Source: Strigamia acuminata (taxonomy: Eukaryota > Arthropoda > Chilopoda > Geophilomorpha > Linotaeniidae). From it: a stretch of 64,000 nucleotides of DNA. Positions 32,008-41,255 of the stretch are shown piece after piece. Numbering within the stretch: the first letter of the stretch is position 1; every line of letters begins with the position of its first letter. Below the pieces are notes generated by a model, which saw only the letters and a program-made list of their open reading frames with translations, was not told where the DNA came from and did not search any database. The stretch spans positions 56,181,369 to 56,245,368 of the forward strand of contig OX442314.1 of the NCBI GenBank assembly GCA_949358305.1, in the 5' to 3' direction. A program made the position numbers and the translations under genes.

Positions 32008-32389
32008 CCTTCCCATAGCCAAGCCTAGTTTCCACCATTGCTAGCTAAGGTCGGTCAAATCGGCCTTCTTTTAAAATGCTTCTGCGCATGTGCAGAATCA
32101 CATTTTTCCTGGTAAAAGCACATGTTTTAGGACTAATTTTAATACGCCACCTAGTGCAAACAGATGGCAAAGCAGTGTACGGCGCTCCCATTAAGGGTGT
32201 TTTATGTTATAAATATTAAATTATCTTAATAATAATTGAAAAACTATTTGTATTTAGACATTATAAAATAAGAAAAAAAAGTTTTTGAGGAATACAACTT
32301 AACCTCATTAATTAATTATCAGAAAAAAAAGAATTACAGTGATTTTTCCCCTTCTGTAATTTTTTTGACCTACCATGGCTATGGGAAGG
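32008..32389. mobile_element. piggyBac-type MITE
   Basis: 382 bases bounded by TTAA on both sides (32004-32007 and 32390-32393), with 14-base perfect inverted ends CCTTCCCATAGCCA. TTAA duplication and C-starting ends are the piggyBac signature. There is no open frame of note. Removing it and one TTAA makes the Gypsy E integrase frames collinear. A piggyBac transposase remnant occurs at 14009-14476, but relatedness of the ends is unknown. Confidence 0.92.
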
Positions 32390-32393
32390 TTAA

Positions 32394-32700
32394 ACTCACG
32401 CACCCTCCTTTCCGCCCGGCCGTTACTCTGTGGATGGTACGGGGGTGACCACAACTGCATGATCGTGTTGTTGGTCAAAAAATCACGAAACGCCTGCGAG
32501 GAAAAACATGTCGCATTATCCGACACGACGGTGGTGGGCAGTCCAAAGTCTGCGAACAAGCGCCTCAAAATGGCAATTGTGGCACTGCTAGTTGCAGAGG
32601 TGACAGCCTGCGTCTCTATCCACCCAGAAAACGCGTCCACCACAATTAGGACCATTTTTCCTAAGAGGGGGTCCGCGTAATCCAGGTGGACCCGCTCCCA
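32394..32700 (-). pseudogene. Integrase core of Gypsy E
   Basis: Starts in frame after the deletion junction with WERVHLDYADP, then LIVVDAFSGWIE (first catalytic D), VVSDNATCF (second D) and SNGRAERRVREF (E). All three catalytic acids are visible. The piggyBac MITE interrupts it at 32389. The zinc head was lost in the deletion. Confidence 0.85.
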
Positions 32701-33952
32701 TCAGCAACAATGACTGCCGGCAGGGAAAGGTCGTAAAACCTGAGGACGGGCGCGCCAACCAACGCCTGCTTAATCTGTGAGAAGGCGGCAACCTGGGCAG
32801 AAGACCAAACCCACGGCTGCCCCTTAACCAATAACGCGTACAAAGGCGCGGCCAAAATCGACAGACCCTCGACGAACTGCCCATAGAAATTCACAAGTCC
32901 CAAAAAGGACTTGACTTCCGTAACGCTAGTCGGGGGCGGAATAAGGGTAATTGCCCTCACTCTTTCAGGTAAGGGGGATACCCCACCGTCCGCTAATCTA
33001 AAACCCAAGAACTCCACACTAGTTACACAAAAACCCATTTGCTTCTACACAAACGCAATCTCTTTTTCAACAATCTACCAAGGACCTGGGTTAAGATGGC
33101 AAAATGGTCGACAATAGTCGCGGTGGCTACCAAAATATCGTCTTGGTAAATATATATTTTGGTTATACCCACCATTACTCGCTCGGCACACCTCTGAAAT
33201 ATCCCACTGCTGGATATGGTCCCAAAAGGCAGGCGGTTAACTGCCATTAAACCCTTAATGGTGTTAACCGCCGCAATTTTAGCCGAATTTGCAGCCAGAG
33301 GCAGCTGAAGGTACGCATGCCGATAGTCAAGTTTAGAAAAAAACTTTGCGTCCCCGACCTGAGCGAAGATGTCAGCAATGGCGGGCAATGGGTAGGGATC
33401 GGGTTGGATGGCGGCGTTGATTGTCGACCTATAGTCGCCGCAAAGGCGAACGCCGCCATCCTTTTTCCGCATGACCACGAGAGGCGTAGCCCACTCGGAG
33501 AATGTGATGGGGGTGAAAATGCCCTCCACCACAAGACGATCGATCTCAGCCTCAACAAGAGGACGCAGCGGAATCGGTACCGGTCGGGGCCTAAAAAATC
33601 TGGGGGAAATGTTTTCCCTCATCTTTAAATCAATAGGATCCCCATTGAATGCACCCAAACCAACCTCGAAAACTTTTGCGTACTTCTCCAAAAGGGCACC
33701 CAACTGCTCCTGCTTGGAAGCGTTAAATGACAGGTGAACCTCCAAAAGTGGCATGTCGCTTGCCTGCGCCGCGCTCATTTCCTGCTCGATCGTTATCCCA
33801 AAATGCTGCATAAGGTCCTTTCCCAAAAGGTTAGGGCCAGATCCACTGACCACCAGCAAATCCACCGTCTCAGACCTATCCAAATAGGTGACCGGCAGGG
33901 CTACTTGACCAAACACTGTTATTGGGGCACCTGTATAAGTTCTGAGATTCAA
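32661..33952 (-). pseudogene. Protease end and reverse transcriptase of Gypsy E
   Basis: Begins in the protease (NLRTYTGAPI, VSGSGPNLLGKDL). RT follows with EWATPLVVMRKKDGG, LCGDYRSTIN, KLDYRHAYLQLPL, LPFGTISSSGIFQ and the catalytic YQDD. A frame change near a T5 run at about 33030 leads into VEFLGFRLADGG and FLGLVNFYGQF. RNase H begins with VIVADGS and is then cut by a deletion joining it to the integrase. It would copy the element RNA; this copy is dead. Confidence 0.88.
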
Positions 33953-34229
33953 TTCAATTCTGCGCAGCGCGGGAAAACAACTAATTAATTAATCTCAGAT
34001 TCTTTTTAAGACAAAATTCATTATTTATCCTGCCAAATAAGGGCATGTACCGTAATATTATAATGAATGACCCAACGGGGACAAATAAAACATTTTTGGC
34101 GAAGGTAATATTATATTTTTAAAAAGCCGGATATGTAACAAGTACGTGGCAATCATTTCTGGTCGTTGGTCATGGTTGAGCTTTCATCTCGCTGGTTGTT
34201 TTATGATTGTCTCTCTTCCAATCCTTTTA

Positions 34230-34724
34230 GACTTCTAAACCTGATGTTTAGAGAGTCTCATGAAACGGTTCTGTCTGTCTGTCTGTCTGTTTGTCTGTTC
34301 GTCCGTCCGTCCGTACGCATCCGTATCTCAAAATCTATAGCCGCTAGAGCCAAACGGACAACGGCATTAAATTCAGCGTACCTGTATTAGGATCCTAGGA
34401 TCTTTTCGCAAATTTCCGACCTCCGGTTGAATTAATAAACCGGTTTTAGTGCACTTTTAGCCGTCAAATAATACTACTTCCGTCCGCGCACCGGAAGTTG
34501 TAACATTGTACTAGCGCCACCTGGCGGAACCTGTGAGCCATACGTTGCGATACGTTTTTCGCGCGATTTATTTCCCGATTGTAGCAAACTTCGGATGCAA
34601 CAATTCCGCAGCATATCATATCAAATTTTGGTGGGATTTTGTTTGTTGTTGCTTTATATTGGCAAAAAAAAAATTTTTTTTTAAATTACTTTATTTTCTT
34701 TCAAAAGGACAGGGTTTAGAAGTC
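34230..34724. mobile_element. Tc1/mariner-type MITE with TCTG repeat
   Basis: Inverted ends GACTTCTAAACC (12 bases) are each flanked by TA, giving a 495-base unit. Near the left end are TCTG repeats turning into TCCG repeats (about 34268-34312), followed by CGTATCTCAAAATCTATAGC, a block I associate with short mobile repeats of many invertebrates. No gene. The interval 33960-34229 is empty AT-rich sequence. Confidence 0.7.
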
Positions 34725-34727
34725 TAA

Positions 34728-35507
34728 TATGTAATGCTTCCCTGCATTACAAATCCCAGCTTGTTTAATTTGTTGCCATCCAAAATCCTTTTTGCTGTAT
34801 TCAAATCGGTATGGCATCAATCTGTTTTCAGGCGATGGATGGGGTGTTTTGGTTTTCAATTTGTCGGGATTTTCCGTGTTCGGCGGATCTAAGCCGATAC
34901 TGTTGTCATTTGGAACCCGTCTTTGTTCAAGATTAAAATGATATGTTCATAAATATATTTGGCTTTGATCTTGATTCAGTTCTGCGAGATCGATAGCTTC
35001 ACTTCATCAGATGTATGTTTTCTATATTTGATTGCTTAAATTTAATTTTTATTTGGCAACTTTCCTTCTTGATCATGGATCAATCCTGTCTAAACATGCA
35101 ACACTGAGATTGAATTGTGACAACATCTATGTGCACTATAAATTGTGGTCTTGTAAGTCTACATTCCGATAAATGTAGCATTTTCCAATTAACATCCTGC
35201 CTTCATTTTTGGATGGTTTAGTGTAGACATATTTTCTTGTCAATAACGCGTTAGTGCGCCTGCATGAGCAATTTTTCGAATTGGTTCATTGTGAGTGTTG
35301 TACAAAAGTAGCATCACTAAGACGATGAACTTTTTTTTCACATATTAAGGCCCTTAAAAACGGTTGCATGGTTTTCTAAAATTTTCTGGGCTTTGCTGAC
35401 TTACACGGTCGGGGCCCCAGCAAGGCCGTTTGAGCAAAAGAAACATTTTTTAAAAAAACCCAAAAAATGACAAAATGCTGAAAAACGCATAAGTTTATTA
35501 AAAAATG
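34728..35507. other. No gene seen
   Basis: Ordinary AT-rich spacer between the MITE and the DIRS element. No open frame, repeat end or RNA gene was recognised. Confidence 0.5.
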
Positions 35508-35540
35508 ATTATACAACATTTGCAAATAAATGTTGTTAAT

Positions 35541-35649
35541 TTAAGGCTTGTCTAATTTTTAACATATCATAATAGTACCTTTAAAGAAAAAACACTAAGG
35601 GGATGACCCCTATATAAGGGCTACGAAGAGAGCCAATCCCCAGTCTAAT
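35541..35649 (+). repeat. Left inverted terminal repeat of DIRS
   Basis: 109 bases starting TTAAGGCTTGTC; reverse complement of 40408-40516 with a single difference (ACTAAGGGG here, ACTAGGGGG there). The outer 32 bases of the element (35508-35539) pair with the internal complementary region. Confidence 0.95.
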
Positions 35650-35748
35650 TTTTACTAGTCCACCACGCGGTCGCCAAAATTTTTGGGCCTTTATACCGCG
35701 TTTTTTGTGTAAGTTTTTCTTCTTTTTTGCGTTTTATTCGACTTTTCG

Positions 35749-37226
35749 ATGTCTAAACCCAACCCATCGAAGAAGGGACGCCCTTTGCTGTCCAAATCGA
35801 AGCAGACGCCGACCATTCCTTTGCCTGTGTCTGAATCGACCACACAGGTCCAGTCGGCCGCCATTGCGACCGATTCGACCACGAGCTCGTCCGTAGCTGC
35901 GTTTAAGGAATCGGATTTCCAATCCATGTTCCAGAAGGGCCTACAGGACTTCTTCAAGTCCTCTACCTTGCTACCAACGGCCCCAGCGATGTCCGAAGAA
36001 GCGATTCGACTGGCCGCGAAGTCCGTTTTTCGTTTGGATTCTCGCAGGTCATCGCCACGTTCTTCACCCGATTCCGAGTCTTCTTTTTCCCGCAAGGCGT
36101 ATCCTCGGAACGCAAGAGCGAGATCCCCGGACGTGGGAAGGCGTCAGACCCGACTTCGGTCGAAGGTGCTGGCGTCCTTTTCCGATTCAAGTTCGGATAA
36201 CGTGTGCTACGACTCCGGGTCCGACCAGTCGTATGCCTCGAATTTTAGTTCGCCCAGTCCGTCAGGACGTAGCGACGAGGTAGCCAGGCTCAAGTCAAAG
36301 CTGGCCAAACTGTCAAAATCCTCAAAACGTAAGCCGGTCGTTCCGAGTTCCGACTCGGACGACGAAATTGCGACGAATGTCCCTATTCTGGCCAAGAAAT
36401 CGGCAGAAAAAATTGAAGAAATTTTGTCTACCAGGGTAAACGATTTCCTTCCCTTTGGTGTTTTATATTTACTGAGATTTGTCTCTTTCTTTCAGTCGTC
36501 AGCTTCCGACGCCAAGAAATTCCGGGGCAAATTTCCCCGACCTGCCGATCAGGTTCCGTCATTGAAACGTAAGGAAATGGACGACGATGTTAAAGCCTAC
36601 TTGAACGATAAGAAGACGAATTTTTCGTCTTTTCGCGAAAACTTTTTGAAAAGTTTGGACTCCTCAGTCCTTCGAATTGGAGCAGTGGCCTCTAAACTCT
36701 TCGACGCCGCCTTTATGTCAACGTTTGTATTCCCCTTTTGGGTTGTAGTTCTCCTACTGATTTTGTTTTTCCTTTTAGTCCGCTATCTAAATCCGAAATG
36801 TTAGAAGCGTCGTCGGCAATCCTCTATTTCGTTCGTGTTGCGACCTTTTCCATCTCCAACGAACGTCGAGCAAACGTTATCCACGGGATTGGAGGAAAGA
36901 ATTCCAGTCTTTTATCCAAATTTAAAGACTGCAAAGGCGAGACTCTTTTTGAAGGAAAGTTCCTAACTTCTTTCAAACAGCAAGCGGACGAAATCTTTGC
37001 CATTGATCGCGCCAGGAGTAAACTTCCAGGATCGAAGCGCCAGAATTCCTTTCGCGCCCCTAATCGCTCTCATCACCGTAGACAGGACGATCGAAAGCCT
37101 TACCACGACAATCGTTCAGATTACGATCGCCGTCCGGCCAGAAACTTTCAGCCCAGGCACCAACAGCCCTTTCGTGCCCCCCCCGCTCCAATCGAGGACG
37201 GGGGCGATCTGGTTTCGATAAATCGG
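35749..37226 (+). CDS. gag: DIRS Gag-like ORF1 (spliced)
   Basis: Starts MSKPNPSKKGRPLL at the first long frame after the terminal repeat. It is Ser/Arg-rich (SDSSSDNVCYDSGSD) and holds a helical middle with ASSAILYFVRVATF and FEGKFLTSFKQQADE. The end is rich in Arg/His/Pro (RRPARNFQPRHQQ) and likely binds RNA. Introns at 36436-36495 and 36723-36778 are removed to keep one frame; the second is 56 bases, so splicing is required. A possible third donor at 37227 would end the frame shortly after splicing. Gag would package the element RNA. No zinc knuckle is seen, as is usual in DIRS. Confidence 0.75.
36436..36495 (+). other. Intron 1 of DIRS gag
   Basis: AGG|GTAAAC donor to TTTCAG acceptor, 60 bases, T-rich. 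It is a multiple of three without a stop, so it could be retained, but the encoded residues are hydrophobic and unlike the neighbours. Confidence 0.6.
36723..36778 (+). other. Intron 2 of DIRS gag
   Basis: GTTTGT donor to CTTTTAG acceptor, 56 bases. Splicing joins the frame before it to the frame containing SKSEMLEASS. The donor is weak, but this is the only join that restores the frame. Confidence 0.55.
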
Positions 37227-39365
37227 GTGAGAAAATTTTGTAAATTATTCACTGTTCCCGATTCTTTGCCGTTAACAGGCCGGCTCCCTCACTGTTTAGA
37301 CACTTGGCGTCTTATAACTTCAGACAATTGGGTGCTTCAGGTAGTTGCTGGTCTTAAGCTAGAATTTCTATCTACGCCTATTCAAAATTCCTTTTCAACA
37401 CCTTCCTTTTCCAATGAGGTATTTTCTATTCTTGATTTAGAAGTCAAGGACATGGTTGAAAAAGGTGCAGCCTATCCGGTCAATCACTGTGAAGGGGAAT
37501 TTATTAGTTTCCTTTTTATTGTTCCCAAAAAAGATGGGGGTTTTAGACCAATAATTAATTTAAAACCACTAAATGAATTTATTCCTTTCACTCATTTCAA
37601 AATGGAAAATGTTCAGACGGCTCTTTTCCTCGTTGAGCAAGATGCTTTTATGATTAAACTTGATCTTTCAGACGCTTACTTCTCAGTAGTCATTCATCCT
37701 GAATCGCGAAAATTTTTACGCTTCTTTTGGTTAGGGGTCCTTTATGAACTTAGAGTACTTTTCTTTGGCCTAGGACCTGCCCCTTTTTTCTTTACAAAAA
37801 TCTGTCGAGTTATAGCAACTTTTCTTAGGTTGTTCAACGTAAAACTTGCAGTTTTTCTTGATGACTGGTTCTTCACCCATTCCGACAGAGATCTTCTTAT
37901 CCAGCAGAGGGATTTTATTCTACTTCTATTTAAATCTCTAGGTTTCAGAGTAAATTTTAAGAAATCAGTTCTTGAGCCAACGACGGAGTTAGTTTTCCTA
38001 GGATTTTTGATTAATTCCAAAACTATGCGGGTTTCTCTCCCTTCCGAACGTTCTCAGAATATAAAAAAGGCCATTCAGAAGTTGCTTTCTGCAGACAACG
38101 ATATTAATAATAGAGACTTGGCTTCGGTTATAGGGAAACTCAATGCTACAACCTTAGCTATCTCTTCGGCCCCCCTTCATTACAGGGGTCTCCAGTTATT
38201 AAAAACTCAATTGCTCCGGAAAGGAAATTATAATTCGCCATGCTTACTTAACCTTGTAGCAAGGGAGGAACTAGCTTGGTGGCTCAGAAATTTGGATTTC
38301 TGTCAGGGTAGATCCCTTTTTCCAAAATCCACTTTAATTAGCATTGATACGGACGCATCCCTTTCAGGCTGGGGAGCGTGCTCAAATTCTATCTCTATAG
38401 GTGGAAAATGGCCACCTTCCTTAGCAGCCAAGCATATAAACGTCCTTGAATTACTTGCTGCCTTTTGGGCCATCAAGTCCTTTGCCAAAGACTTGTGCGG
38501 GGGTATTATTAAGTTACGAATGGACAATACAGCGGCAATCGCTGCTATTAACCACCTGGGTAGCCCTAGGTCACCCAATCTCACGGCCGTGGCCCAGGAT
38601 CTTTGGTCTTGGGCTATGGCTCGTGATCTTTCCATCCAGGCTGAACACATTCCCGGTAAACTGAATATACAGGCTGATCTGGCCTCCAGAGGCCACATTC
38701 TCGATTCTGGGGATTGGAAACTAAATACTTCTTGTTTCGATAGTCTTCAGGCCCTTTGGGGCCCGTTTCAGATAGATTTGTTTGCTTCAAATCTTAATTG
38801 TCAGCTTAAAAATTTCTTTAGTTGGTTACCAGATCCAGAAGCTTTAGCTTTCGACGCCCTGGTTCAGGAATGGGGGTCCGATCTTAACTATGCTTTTCCC
38901 CCTTTCTGTCTGATTCCTGCATGTTTACAAAGGATCCGATTAGCTTTGTCTCCAACAAGGATTATCCTTATTACACCGATTTGGCCAAGTCAGAGTTGGT
39001 TTCCGGTAAGCACCACTTTAATTAGTTGCAACCTTTGATTTATTAAAAAGTTTTCTTTTTATCTTTAGATAATCTGGTCCCTATCAACACAGGCCCCGGT
39101 TATTCTCCCGAATCTGACAAACCTGTTACTGAATCCAGAAGGGCAACCCCACCCATTGGTGGCTCAGGGATCCCTCCAGTTAGCGGCCTGGCATCTATCC
39201 TCTCTTCCCTTCGAAAGGATGGAATTTCAGAGGAAGCTTCCCGATTGGTGGGAGTGTCATGGAAGCCTTCAACAGCAAAAGTCTATGCAAATTGCTGGAA
39301 ATCATGGGTTTCTTGGACAGCATCCAGGGATTTGGAACCTTTTTGTTCATCTCCAATTTCCCTAG
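37227..39365 (+). CDS. DIRS reverse transcriptase-RNase H
   Basis: RT motifs in order: FIVPKKDGGFRPIINLK, KLDLSDAYFSV, FFGLGPAPFFF, and the catalytic FLDD in AVFLDDWF. RNase H follows with SIDTDASLSGWG, LELLAAFWAI and RMDNTAAIAAIN. The C-terminal block IDLFASNLN to WPSQSWFP is typical of DIRS. A 63-base intron at 39006-39068 lets the frame continue to AAWHLSS and a stop at 39365. It copies element RNA into circular DNA. The frame is open back into gag without a stop, so gag-RT readthrough is possible when the candidate intron at 37227-37278 is kept. Confidence 0.88.
39006..39068 (+). other. Intron near the end of DIRS RT-RNase H
   Basis: CCG|GTAAGC donor to ATCTTTAG acceptor, 63 bases, T-rich. 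Unspliced, the RT frame stops at 39038; spliced, it runs on to 39365 with residues that fit the family end. Confidence 0.7.
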
Positions 39366-40152
39366 CTAATTTTCTTAGCTTTCTGTATTCAGAAGGAAAA
39401 TCGTATAGTGCAATAAATTGCCATAGATCTACTATTTCTCAGTATTTAATTATTAATGGGGGCCAAGATCTGGGATCTCTCTCATTCATCGGGTCATGAA
39501 AGGGATTTTGATTTCCAAACCCAGAAAATATCGTTACTCTTACATTTGGCACGTAGGGCCGGTTCTTCGGCACATCAAGTCCCTATCTTCTGTTCAAAAA
39601 CCTTCAGGTCTTCTTCTTAATCAGAAGTTAGCTACGCTTTTGGCCCTTGCCTTGGCAAGTAGATCGGCTGACCTCAAGCTTCTATCTGCAGATGTCCTTT
39701 TCAAAGACAGTTTTTGTATCGTTCCCCTTTTGGGGTCCAGGAAATCTTCTTCCCGAACCCCTTTTCGTATTTCTAAATTTCAAGATAAAGACTTGTGTCC
39801 AGTCTTGGCTCTTCGTGAGTACTTAAATTTCACCATTTCAATTCGCAAGGATACGAAACAATTGTTTATTTCGGCTTCTTTCCCTTTTGAGGCAGTTTCT
39901 TCTACCACTATATCCAGATGGATTAAAAGCACCCTCGGTGACGCCAATGTTGATACCTCAATTTTTACTGCTCACTCTACAAGAGCAGCTTCCACTTCTT
40001 TTGCGGCAAGCAGAGGTGTTTCTTCAAATCATATTATCAAAGCAGCCGATTGGTCGACTGCTGAAGTTTTTCAGACCTTTTATGAGAGACCGATTGTTTC
40101 CTTTTCGGAGGAATTTTCCTCAGTTGTTTTGGGAGGCTACGAACAGCCATAA
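39070..40152 (+). pseudogene. DIRS tyrosine recombinase (one frameshift)
   Basis: The N-terminal domain is in one frame (KDGISEEASRLV, TAKVYANCWKSW, SYSAINCHRSTISQY), overlapping the spliced RT end in a different frame. Near a TCTCTCTC run at 39475-39485 the reading must move to the frame of 39496-40152. The catalytic part has the first Arg in LALASRSADL, the HxxR box in AHSTRAAST and the nucleophile Tyr in FYERP. This enzyme would integrate the circular cDNA by site-specific strand exchange, replacing an integrase. The single shift probably disables this copy. Confidence 0.85.
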
Positions 40153-40153
40153 G

Positions 40154-40252
40154 TTAACAACATTTATTTGCAAATGTTGTATAATTACAAATTTTGCTAG
40201 TAATTATGAAGCAAAATTAAAATTATACTAGGCAAATAAATGTTGTTAACAA
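40154..40252 (+). repeat. Internal complementary region of DIRS
   Basis: Bases 40154-40185 are the reverse complement of the left outer end (35508-35539), and about 40184-40252 are the reverse complement of the right outer end (40517-40585). In DIRS elements this region templates circularisation by bridging both ends. It begins directly after the recombinase stop. Confidence 0.92.
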
Positions 40253-40407
40253 TCCCATCCTAAACACTAAAAGTTACTAATGTGTTTTTTCCTTCCCTTG
40301 TAGAAAACTAGTCGACCTTAGGACCTGTCCTCGGAAGTTATTCTCGGTAATAATTATTCATTAATTGAATAAAGTTTTTTATAAACTACAATCTATGTGT
40401 GTTTTTT

Positions 40408-40516
40408 ATTAGACTGGGGATTGGCTCTCTTCGTAGCCCTTATATAGGGGTCATCCCCCTAGTGTTTTTTCTTTAAAGGTACTATTATGATATGTTAAAA
40501 ATTAGACAAGCCTTAA
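40408..40516 (+). repeat. Right inverted terminal repeat of DIRS
   Basis: 109 bases starting ATTAGACTGGGGATTGG; 108 of 109 positions complement the left repeat. AATAAA at about 40368, before it, is a plausible poly(A) signal. Confidence 0.95.
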
Positions 40517-40725
40517 GTTAACAACATTTATTTGCCTAGTATAATTTTAATTTTGCTTCATAATTACTAGCAAAATTTGTAATTTATATACCGTCATCAT
40601 AACTCCTCAGAAAAACACTTAAATCAAGCATTTTAAAATATGCAATAAATAACAGTTACACATTAATCTCTAAGCTTTCATTACAAACAAATCATTCAAA
40701 TTGCAAAATAATCCTAACACATTAA

Positions 40726-40973
40726 TCAAAGTGCTTGGTAAATCTCATGGGAAAACCCAATCAGCTCCGGGATTAAAGCATCCCAATCGTTCTGTATAAA
40801 ATGAACAAAATAAATTAAAATAAGCTTATAAATTATATTAATTACAACTTACAAAGCAAATCTTATTATTACATCTTGGACATGAAGCTAGAGGGTTTAC
40901 ATCATAACGGCAGTAAGTTACAGGTAGCTGTTTCGTCGGTTCGATAATCATACTGCATTTTTTTATGCTGCAT
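40726..40973 (-). CDS. Last two exons of a small Cys-rich gene, unrecognised
   Basis: Exon at 40973-40853 starts after a CAG acceptor and ends at a TTT|GTAAGT donor. It encodes a Cys-rich segment with C-x4-C and YCRYDVNPLASCPRCNNKIC (spacing C-x9-C-x2-C-x5-C), suggesting zinc binding. The next exon, 40791-40726, starts after an ATACAG acceptor, joins in phase 0 and encodes NDWDALIPELIGFSHEIYQAL before TGA. Both introns are short and AT-rich. The family is unknown. It could belong to the host or to a DNA transposon; it lies just outside the DIRS right end. Confidence 0.45.
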
Positions 40974-41025
40974 CTGAATTTCGAACAATTTGAATTTGAA
41001 ATTGAAATTGAATTTGAATGTGCTT

Positions 41026-41255
41026 ACTGGATAGATTGATCAAGCTCAAATGCTCCTCTTTGTGTTAAGGAATGCCAAATGGTCGCGCAGATGCTCAAGC
41101 TGAGAATTATTTAACCCTACGGTGCTAAGTGCTATTCGAAATTTGTACACATCCCAAAACCACTGTGGGTTTTTCTCTTGCGGAGTTTTCGCCGCAACTA
41201 GAGGTGGTGTTGGATTGCATGATGCCGTGGTAAAATTAATTTCATTTTTTTCTTA
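41026..41255 (-). pseudogene. Possible upstream exon, unrecognised
   Basis: The minus strand reads TASCNPTPPLVAAKTPQEKN, PQWFWDVYKFRIALSTVGL and LEHLRDHLAFLNTKRSI, then a stop at about 41042, 17 bases before a GTAAGC donor-like site. It may be the exon before the Cys-rich exons, but the stop prevents a clean join, so the gene may be decayed or the exons unrelated. Confidence 0.3.

Larger units (their letters stand above)
30673..33952 (-). mobile_element. Decayed second Gypsy lineage E, pol remnant
   Basis: Protease end, RT, a fused RNase H start and integrase run in order on the minus strand from 33952 to 30673. The sequence type (YIYQDD, WERVHLDY at the integrase start) differs from elements A and B, so it is another lineage. 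The region from RNase H to the integrase zinc head is deleted at about 32695. Two MITEs (31132-31329 and 32008-32389) interrupt the integrase part. No LTR was found. The right end fades near 33960 in the protease. Confidence 0.85.
35508..40585 (+). mobile_element. DIRS-type tyrosine-recombinase retroelement
   Basis: About 5.1 kb with inverted rather than direct terminal repeats (35541-35649 and 40408-40516), an internal complementary region (40154-40252), and the gene order gag, RT-RNase H, tyrosine recombinase on the plus strand. This is the defining layout of DIRS elements, which integrate as circles without target duplication. Short AT-rich introns are present. The terminal repeats differ at one base in 109, so insertion looks recent, although the recombinase frame has a one-base shift. 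Confidence 0.95.

Noticed and set aside
34268-34312. TCTG repeat as a CRISPR or regulatory array
   Set aside because: It is a simple tetranucleotide run inside a MITE, without spacers.
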